Assembly: GCA_009702725.1 (NCBI GenBank)
Contig: WLHM01000016.1
Coordinates: 1 to 11,526, forward strand
From: Actinomycetota bacterium
GTDB lineage: Bacteria > Actinomycetota > Actinomycetes > S36-B12
Direction of reading: 5' to 3'
Length of the DNA: 11,526 nt
A program made the translations under genes and the position numbers. The notes below the pieces were generated by a model. The model was not told the DNA's origin. It made no database searches and was given only the letters and a program-made list of their open reading frames with translations. Every line of letters starts with the position of its first letter. The first letter of the stretch is position 1. Below are positions 1-4,996 of this stretch, in pieces.

Positions 1-1559
1 AAGCCCCGTAAGTTTTTCTGGATGGTTTCTAGATCGGCAGTCGCTGACGTGCGCCCGCTCACGGCCTGAGCTGCTTGTGAAATAAGCGCGTTGTGCTTCC
101 AGCCGTACATGCCACGGGGATTCTCGAGCTGTAACACTGGCACAACTTGGCCCGAGAACAAGCGAACGGTGTTGCCCGTGAGACGCCCGGGAATGCTGAC
201 CCGCTGAATATGATCTTCCCCGCCTTCGCCAAGAACTTCAGCGGCCAGGATTTCAACGAGTCGGCCATACAGGTCAGCGCCGAAGGCGCCCGTAGGCTCC
301 AGCGCATAGACGGGTGTCAGTTCAACATTCAAGGTCCAGGTAAGGGCCCGAGCCTCAGAGACATTCTCACCCAGGTATGCAACTAATTGGCGGGCATCAT
401 ATGGATTGGCCGGCACAACGTCGCCATTAATTTCAACAGGTGGCATCAATTGCTTGAATGAATCGCGACGAGCCTCCGTGCCAAAGTCATATGACAAGTT
501 GCCGAGCGCATACACCATGTTTTGGCCCTCAGGGGCATCCGCCATTGATGGCCGAACCGAAGCCGAAACACCGGACTCGGCGTTGGCGCTTTGGGATGAA
601 CCACCACAACCACAGCCGCCTGCTGGGGAGACACCCGTTGGCCCTAAAACCATTGCTTCACTCATTGCCGCCACTGCTCCTTCAACATCAATAGTTCCTG
701 ACAGCAGGCGCTGACAGATATTTGTATCATTACTACCACATGGCGCAGACCCACGCAGCATAATCTCCCGAATCATTAAGGCACTTGGGGCTACCCCCGA
801 AACACTTTCGCGCCCCTTAGACAGCAGCAGGGCAGCCACCCCGACCACCATCGGCGTGGCAAACGAAGTGCCACTGAGCCTTGAGACTCCACCCCCGGGC
901 ACGGCTCCCAGAATGTCAGCCCCTGGTGCGGTTATCCCATTGCAGGCATAGCCATGGCCCCAATTGCTGAAATCCATTGGCTCGCCCGCGGAATCAATGG
1001 CGCCGACCGCCAACGCCGAAGCGGCCGCGGCCGGCACATGCAGACATTCACACCCATCGTTACCCGCTGCAGCTACCAAAAGGACCCCGGCCTCGGCGCA
1101 TCTGACCACCGCATCGGATAGCCATTGATCCGCGACCCCGGTATCTGAATATTGGCCACCGGAGAAATTTATGATGTCGGCGCCCTCTTCGATCGCTAAT
1201 TCAATTGCTCTAGCAACCTCGAGCTGAGGGGCACTACCTGTTTTCGCGTCGTATACGGGGATGATGATGCCTCTAACTCCTGGGCAGATGCCCTCAACTT
1301 CAGTGCCTGGCTGTCCAAAGAGGATGCTTGCCACATGGGTGCCATGCTCGGCCATACTGTTTCCGGCTTCGGCAGACATGGAGTTTGCCCCCAAAGCAGT
1401 TCGCAGATCTGCCCCCACGAAAACCTCATGAGTCAAGTCAACCGGGCCATCAATCACCGCCACGGTGACCTTCGACGAACCGCCACCGGTCACCTCGTAC
1501 AGCTCGCGCAAACCTTTAAGCAGGTCCAGGTTGGATCCAGAGCCGCCATTGGCGGGCAT
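1..1559 (-). CDS. PatA/PatG-type (cyanobactin maturation family) subtilisin-like serine protease, 3' end off the window
   Basis: The frame is open from ATG at 1559 down to base 1, giving 519 residues with no stop, so the C-terminus lies outside the window. The first 300 residues are a subtilase (S8) domain. Asp37 lies in VAVIDGPVD, His72 in EHGTHVASI, the probable oxyanion Asn167 in AAAGNDGCECLHVPA, and Ser232 in SGTSFATP. Residues 303-345 are a Gly/Ser/Ala linker with a GCGCGG motif. Residues 346-519 match the C-terminal domain shared by PatA and PatG proteases (YALGNLSYDFG, GTEARRDSFKQLM, ELTPVYALEPTGAFG, SIPGRLTGNTVRLFSG, NPRGMYGWKHN). Family members cut leader or follower sequences from ribosomal peptide precursors in the cytoplasm, and this protein shows no signal peptide. 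An AGGTGGAG ribosome binding site at 1574-1567, seven bases upstream, supports this start. The start overlaps the upstream gene's stop (TAATG), implying translational coupling. Family assignment is firm; the substrate is unknown. Confidence 0.93.
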   Translation of the reverse strand, partial: MPANGGSGSNLDLLKGLRELYEVTGGGSSKVTVAVIDGPVDLTHEVFVGADLRTALGANSMSAEAGNSMAEHGTHVASILFGQPGTEVEGICPGVRGIIIPVYDAKTGSAPQLEVARAIELAIEEGADIINFSGGQYSDTGVADQWLSDAVVRCAEAGVLLVAAAGNDGCECLHVPAAAASALAVGAIDSAGEPMDFSNWGHGYACNGITAPGADILGAVPGGGVSRLSGTSFATPMVVGVAALLLSKGRESVSGVAPSALMIREIMLRGSAPCGSNDTNICQRLLSGTIDVEGAVAAMSEAMVLGPTGVSPAGGCGCGGSSQSANAESGVSASVRPSMADAPEGQNMVYALGNLSYDFGTEARRDSFKQLMPPVEINGDVVPANPYDARQLVAYLGENVSEARALTWTLNVELTPVYALEPTGAFGADLYGRLVEILAAEVLGEGGEDHIQRVSIPGRLTGNTVRLFSGQVVPVLQLENPRGMYGWKHNALISQAAQAVSGRTSATADLETIQKNLRG

Positions 1560-1924
1560 TAGGGGGCTCCACCTGATCCGGTGGTTATCGAAGCTAGCCC
1601 ACCGGCGACCAAAACAACAAAACCGATCACCAGCGCAATAACTATGAGGGCGGCCCACAACCCTATGTTTATCCAAGCCACGATTCTTGCCGCTGTCACT
1701 AACTCGCTCCCGTGCCGGCTACCGCCGGAGGCGGCAATTTCCTTCTGTCCCAAGGACGCGAAAACTAAGGCGACGATCGCGAAAACTATTGGGCAGACCA
1801 CCCAAGAAGCAATTGCGAGCACCAGCGCAGCTATGGCATTGCCCGAGGTCGAAGATTGCTCAGCCTGGGTAGGTGCCGCCGCCGGCCAGGTGGGATCGGG
1901 CGGTGAAGTAGGCGTTTCGGACAC
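1559..1924 (-). CDS. Small DUF4190-like two-helix membrane protein, coupled to the protease gene
   Basis: With the chosen GTG start this encodes 121 residues. A Pro/Ser/Thr/Ala-rich tail (residues 1-28, beginning SETPTSPPDPTWP) is followed by a hydrophobic segment at about 29-57. A short polar loop reading GQKEIAASGG comes next, then a second long hydrophobic stretch at about 76-110, and a Gly/Ser tail. The two-helix hairpin around an EIxxSGG loop is the pattern of DUF4190 proteins, which are common in actinobacteria and have no established biochemical role. Its TAA stop overlaps the protease ATG, so the two are probably one transcription unit. It may tether or assist the protease at the membrane (inference). 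The start is uncertain: ATG at 2005 in the same frame would add 27 residues that look less protein-like. A TGA sits immediately before that ATG, so the frame cannot extend further upstream. Confidence 0.8.
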   Translation of the reverse strand: MSETPTSPPDPTWPAAAPTQAEQSSTSGNAIAALVLAIASWVVCPIVFAIVALVFASLGQKEIAASGGSRHGSELVTAARIVAWINIGLWAALIVIALVIGFVVLVAGGLASITTGSGGAP

Positions 1925-1930
1925 AACCAA

Positions 1931-1936
1931 ACCATA
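1931..1936 (-). promoter_or_regulatory. Possible -10 element for a leaderless start of the DUF4190-like gene
   Basis: On the minus strand TATGGT fits the TANNNT actinobacterial -10 pattern and ends six bases before the GTG at 1924, the spacing expected for a leaderless message. No recognisable -35 box lies 16-18 bases upstream, and the six-base match is weak evidence by itself. A strong Shine-Dalgarno-like sequence further upstream (2046-2038) argues for an alternative, longer transcript. Confidence 0.2.
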
Positions 1937-2005
1937 CCCGCCCACCACCGATCGCGCTATCCCCCGGCCCGGATTATTAGCCGAGCGGATACCGAGAATT
2001 ACCAT

Positions 2006-2046
2006 TCACCGGCACTTTTGGATTGGCATTAGGCCCCATCACCTCC
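2006..2046 (-). promoter_or_regulatory. Strong Shine-Dalgarno sequence with a 7-codon mini-ORF ahead of the DUF4190-like gene
   Basis: The minus strand reads GGAGGTGAT at 2046-2038, a nine-base match to the 16S rRNA 3' end. Downstream, ATG at 2029 opens a seven-codon reading frame (MPIQKCR) whose TGA at 2008-2006 directly abuts the ATG at 2005. That layout would allow translational hand-off into the longer form of the membrane protein. The spacing from GGAGG to this ATG is about 12 bases, slightly long. A second frame from ATG 2039 encodes about 20 residues and ends at 1977. Whether any of these is translated is unknown. Confidence 0.3.
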
Positions 2047-2058
2047 ATCCAGTGGCAC

Positions 2059-2072
2059 CGGGGGTAACCCCG
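2059..2072. repeat. Short perfect inverted repeat in the divergent intergenic region
   Basis: CGGGG at 2059-2063 pairs with CCCCG at 2068-2072 around a GTAA loop, giving five GC pairs. As plus-strand RNA this would be a GNRA-type tetraloop hairpin. It lies between the divergent membrane-protein and response-regulator genes. It could be a small operator or an RNA hairpin in the leader of the leftward transcript. It is short enough to be chance. Confidence 0.35.
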
Positions 2073-2122
2073 CGAGCTTTTAACAAGTCGTCGAACTTCA
2101 CTTCGTCTATCACTGAGCACCA

Positions 2123-2128
2123 TAAAAT
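2123..2128 (+). promoter_or_regulatory. Candidate -10 box for the two-component operon
   Basis: TAAAAT lies 33 bases upstream of the response-regulator start and matches the TANNNT -10 pattern with an AT-rich core. The sequence 16-18 bases further upstream shows no good -35 consensus (a weak TTCACT sits about 20 bases away). This suggests an activated or otherwise weak promoter, if it is real. Confidence 0.35.
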
Positions 2129-2161
2129 GAACGGAGTCGGTAACGACAGAAGGGATTTGGC

Positions 2162-2827
2162 GTGCGAATTGCAATTTTAGAAGATGAAACTTTCTTCCGA
2201 AACCTGCTAGCGGACGCCCTCATCCAAACAGGGACAGTCGATGTGGTAGCCACCTTCGAGGAACCTACAGCCCTGTTGGAGCAGGTCTCAAGCCTGCATC
2301 TTGACGCCGTGATATTAGACCTCGTTACGTCAATTGGCCAAGCCCCCAACGGCTTAGGTGGCGGACTCGCCGCCGGACTTGAAATTCGACAGATGCTCCC
2401 GAACTGCGGAATCGTGCTGCTTTCAAATTATGCCGATGCTGCTGTGTTGACACAGGTACCACTGGACCAAGTTGGCGGGTGGGCCTACATCTTAAAACGG
2501 CGCACCGACGACGTAGCGGCGGTCGTAGCAGCTCTCAATACCGTGATAGCCGGTGACACGATGCTCGACCCGTCAATAGCCGAGCAAGGGAACACCGTCG
2601 ACGTCTGGAATTCCACCGGCTTTACCGCTCATCAAATACGTGTTCTGAGCCTTCTTGCCAGTGGCGCAAGCAATACGGAAATCTCAGCGCAGTTAAAGGT
2701 GTCGGTTAAATCAGTTGAACATTCGATAACCACGATTAACAACGCCCTAAAAATTGATTCGAGTAACCCGAAACTCAATCCTCGAGTATCAGCCGCAATC
2801 GCATACATGAAAATGTTGAGTGCCTAG
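2162..2827 (+). CDS. NarL/LuxR-family two-component response regulator
   Basis: The 221-residue protein has the standard two-domain layout. The receiver domain spans residues 1-130, with the acidic pair Glu7/Asp8, phospho-acceptor Asp53 in AVILDL, switch Ser88 in VLLSNY and Lys112 in YILKR. A LuxR-type helix-turn-helix spans about 153-198 (FTAHQIRVLSLLASG, then NTEISAQLKVSVKSVEHSI). Phosphorylation of Asp53 should control DNA binding. The stretch after Asp53 is long and glycine-rich (GQAPNGLGGGLAAG), more open than in NarL. The GTG start is supported by GAAGGG at 2149-2154, seven bases upstream. The kinase gene follows after two bases, so the two are certainly co-transcribed and surely partners. 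The protease/DUF4190 arm is transcribed divergently and is a natural candidate target, although the sequence does not show this directly. No identifiable regulon can be named. Confidence 0.93.
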   Translation: MRIAILEDETFFRNLLADALIQTGTVDVVATFEEPTALLEQVSSLHLDAVILDLVTSIGQAPNGLGGGLAAGLEIRQMLPNCGIVLLSNYADAAVLTQVPLDQVGGWAYILKRRTDDVAAVVAALNTVIAGDTMLDPSIAEQGNTVDVWNSTGFTAHQIRVLSLLASGASNTEISAQLKVSVKSVEHSITTINNALKIDSSNPKLNPRVSAAIAYMKMLSA

Positions 2828-2829
2828 CA

Positions 2830-4878
2830 GTGACCGGCAGTAGCTACCTAAACGGAAACTATTACGGTCTTCAACTCCTGCTCAAGCGCCTGCCCGGATC
2901 ACACGGCTTGGGGTTTATCCCCTGGATTGTCCCATTGCTCTTGGGGCTTGGGGCAGTAAGCGCAGCAACTCAAGGCCAGTATGCCCCCGAATGGATCCGA
3001 GTTGGGGTGCTGCTCAACTTCGGGGCGTGGCTAGCTCAAGGGCTGGTCCTTGTTCTAATTCGCCGTCGAGCCATCGGCATCCAACCTACTGTTACGGGCG
3101 GAGTAATTACTCTCATTCTCTTCGCATTAATCGGTGCAGTCGGTGGAATAATACTGGTTATCGGCTATTCGGCCGTTACCATTCCGAGCCGCCCCAATTT
3201 CTTTCAACCATTTTCAGTGATGTCAATTTCGGTGCTCACCTGGACGTGCGTCGGGTCCATAGTTGCCCTTACCTATTCCTGGAGAGACCAACTAAACGAC
3301 ACGATGATTGCGGCGAGTTTGAAGCTAAGCGCCAAAACTCAAGCCTTGTCCGAAAGTGCCGAAATTGACTCCCGTCAACGACAAGTTGTTATCAGGTCAC
3401 TCCAAACTAGAGTGCTTCCGCAATTGACTTATGTCCTCAGCCAATTACGATCCAGCAGCACTACGACTGGAAGCCCCACGGAAACACAAAGTGACTTAGC
3501 CGATGTCGTAGAAATACTCGCCCAACACGAAATTAGATCGATGGCGCATCTTCTTCACCCTCAGGGCATGGCATTAGGCATAACGCCGGTCCTAACAAGT
3601 GTGGCTAATGAATTTCGCGATCAAGTCGAAATTCGGTGCCAGTCAACGCATGAGCAACCGGCGCCTTCCCAATTACTCATTCGCGAAGCTGCGGTCACTC
3701 TAAGCGAGATACTGCACACCCAAGTAGAACTAACCCGCGAACCCATCGATGTTGTAGTGGTCTATGACCAGCAAGTTATCACCATGATAGTTCGCGTTGG
3801 AGCAACTGAAATTACCAAAGTCTGTACCTCGTTGACCGCGCCGAATGACCCAAACATCACCACATCAACCCGCCGCCAGTGGTTCCGGTTTCGCCCTTCC
3901 TCTGGATCAATCCCATGGTTTGGCATCTCACTGCTAAACGCCTTCAGTGTTCTGACCGCAACCGCCCTATCCGGTGCCCATGGTTGGTTTGCCGCCGCCG
4001 TTGATATCTTCGTCATCACGAGTGGCACGTTCATCCTCTACCTACTGGTCAAAACTCCAATTGTTGGTGGCTTGTCAGCAACAAATCAGTGGGTTTTTGT
4101 TGCTGTTTACGTTGCCTGTCTTGGCGCCCTAGCCGGTGCCGCCTGGGGTGCCGCCCTTGGCGAAGAGGCACTGAGCTTGGCCCTAATGGGGCTTATCTGC
4201 GCATTAAGTGTTGGTCTCTTCGCTCCTGCTCGCAAAGTCTGGGCAAGTGAGACTCGCAAACTGCAACAGGAGATCTACCTGACCGAACTTGAAACAGAGT
4301 CGACCGCATTCGCCGCAGACAGTGCAGCACGTCAGCAGCGCAATACCGCGGCTGACGTTCTGCACTCGGTAGTGCAAAGCCGCCTACTCGGGGTCGCCGG
4401 ATCAATCGGTGGCGCAAGTCCAGGCGAGATTCCGCAGGCTGCGATTGACGCCCTTAGCCAACTGCAACTTCAGGTGATACCCAAACTGGTTTCCGACTTG
4501 GAAAAACCAAACGAAAGCAATGAACCTCAGCTCATTACTCAAAAGGCCCTTTCTGACACTTGGCCCGGTGCAATTTTCACGCTGAAGCACAGTTCGCCGA
4601 TTCCAGAAGCCACCGTTCCACTGGTTAACGGCATCATTTTAGAATCTACAAGTAACGCGGTAGTACATGGGCGTGCCACCCAAATCTCCATCAACATTGC
4701 AGTATGGCCAGCTGCACTCGAATTCACGGTAGAAGACAACGGGTGTGGCTTCTCACCTCACACGCGTAAAGGGTTAGGGCTTCAGGCCCTCGACGCCGTA
4801 TCGATGAAATTTTCCTTGACGAGCCGGCCGAACGGCGGATCAAGGCTGCATTTGCGCGTTCCGTACTTCGCAGATTGA
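2830..4878 (+). CDS. Membrane sensor histidine kinase with a duplicated, partly degenerate kinase core
   Basis: The 682-residue protein reads as two successive copies of a NarX/DesK-like (HisKA_3) kinase. Half one has about four membrane segments (roughly 28-48, 56-78, 90-117, 128-150). A dimerisation region follows near 182-206, where Gln192 replaces the phospho-acceptor His, then EIRSMAHLLHPQG and an ATPase-like stretch (about 280-335) without N or G boxes. Half two has about four more segments (362-380, 386-408, 420-443, 446-465). It then has a charged coiled coil, His512 in VLHSVVQSRLLG, and an intact HATPase_c domain: N-box Asn609 in STSNAVVHG, DNGCG at 636-640 and GLGLQ at 648-652. His512 is followed by Ser rather than the usual Asp. 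Activity should reside in the second half, and the first is probably structural or sensory. The GTG start lies two bases after the regulator's stop, so translation is probably coupled. The ligand is unknown. Confidence 0.92.
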   Translation: MTGSSYLNGNYYGLQLLLKRLPGSHGLGFIPWIVPLLLGLGAVSAATQGQYAPEWIRVGVLLNFGAWLAQGLVLVLIRRRAIGIQPTVTGGVITLILFALIGAVGGIILVIGYSAVTIPSRPNFFQPFSVMSISVLTWTCVGSIVALTYSWRDQLNDTMIAASLKLSAKTQALSESAEIDSRQRQVVIRSLQTRVLPQLTYVLSQLRSSSTTTGSPTETQSDLADVVEILAQHEIRSMAHLLHPQGMALGITPVLTSVANEFRDQVEIRCQSTHEQPAPSQLLIREAAVTLSEILHTQVELTREPIDVVVVYDQQVITMIVRVGATEITKVCTSLTAPNDPNITTSTRRQWFRFRPSSGSIPWFGISLLNAFSVLTATALSGAHGWFAAAVDIFVITSGTFILYLLVKTPIVGGLSATNQWVFVAVYVACLGALAGAAWGAALGEEALSLALMGLICALSVGLFAPARKVWASETRKLQQEIYLTELETESTAFAADSAARQQRNTAADVLHSVVQSRLLGVAGSIGGASPGEIPQAAIDALSQLQLQVIPKLVSDLEKPNESNEPQLITQKALSDTWPGAIFTLKHSSPIPEATVPLVNGIILESTSNAVVHGRATQISINIAVWPAALEFTVEDNGCGFSPHTRKGLGLQALDAVSMKFSLTSRPNGGSRLHLRVPYFAD

Positions 4879-4940
4879 ACGACGCCAATTACCTGCCCGT
4901 GACCCTAAGTCCAGCCTAGAAAAAAATCGCACCCATAAGA

Positions 4941-4985
4941 AAAATAAACGGGGCAGCGACATCAGCCGCCACCCCGCTAATTTTT
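4941..4985. terminator. Bidirectional rho-independent terminator between the kinase gene and rpoC
   Basis: CGGGG at 4949-4953 pairs with CCCCG at 4972-4976. An inner GCG/CGC pairing sits at 4956-4958 with 4967-4969, closing a short loop. The plus strand continues into TAATTTTTATT, and the minus strand continues from the other arm into TTTATTTTT. Both convergent transcripts, the kinase gene ending at 4878 and rpoC ending at 4997, can therefore terminate here. The rest of the 118-base gap holds no gene. Confidence 0.85.
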
Positions 4986-4996
4986 ATTGGTTGAAC

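Noticed and set aside
147..714. Plus-strand open frames opposite the protease
   Set aside because: They are antisense to the continuous protease frame, whose catalytic and C-terminal motifs are unambiguous; their translations show no domain signature.
1196..1429. Minus-strand 77-residue frame inside the protease
   Set aside because: It is a different frame of the same strand; the real protease frame reads through the whole region with conserved motifs.
1977..2174. Minus-strand 65-residue frame considered as a cyanobactin-like precursor peptide
   Set aside because: Its long form starts inside the response-regulator gene and it shows no repeated core cassettes or recognition sequences. Only the short downstream part with the strong SD was kept, as a low-confidence observation.
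1581..2180. Plus-strand 199-residue open frame opposite the DUF4190-like gene
   Set aside because: It is antisense to a membrane protein with clear family features, overlaps the response-regulator start, has no ribosome binding site and looks like a shadow with odd composition.
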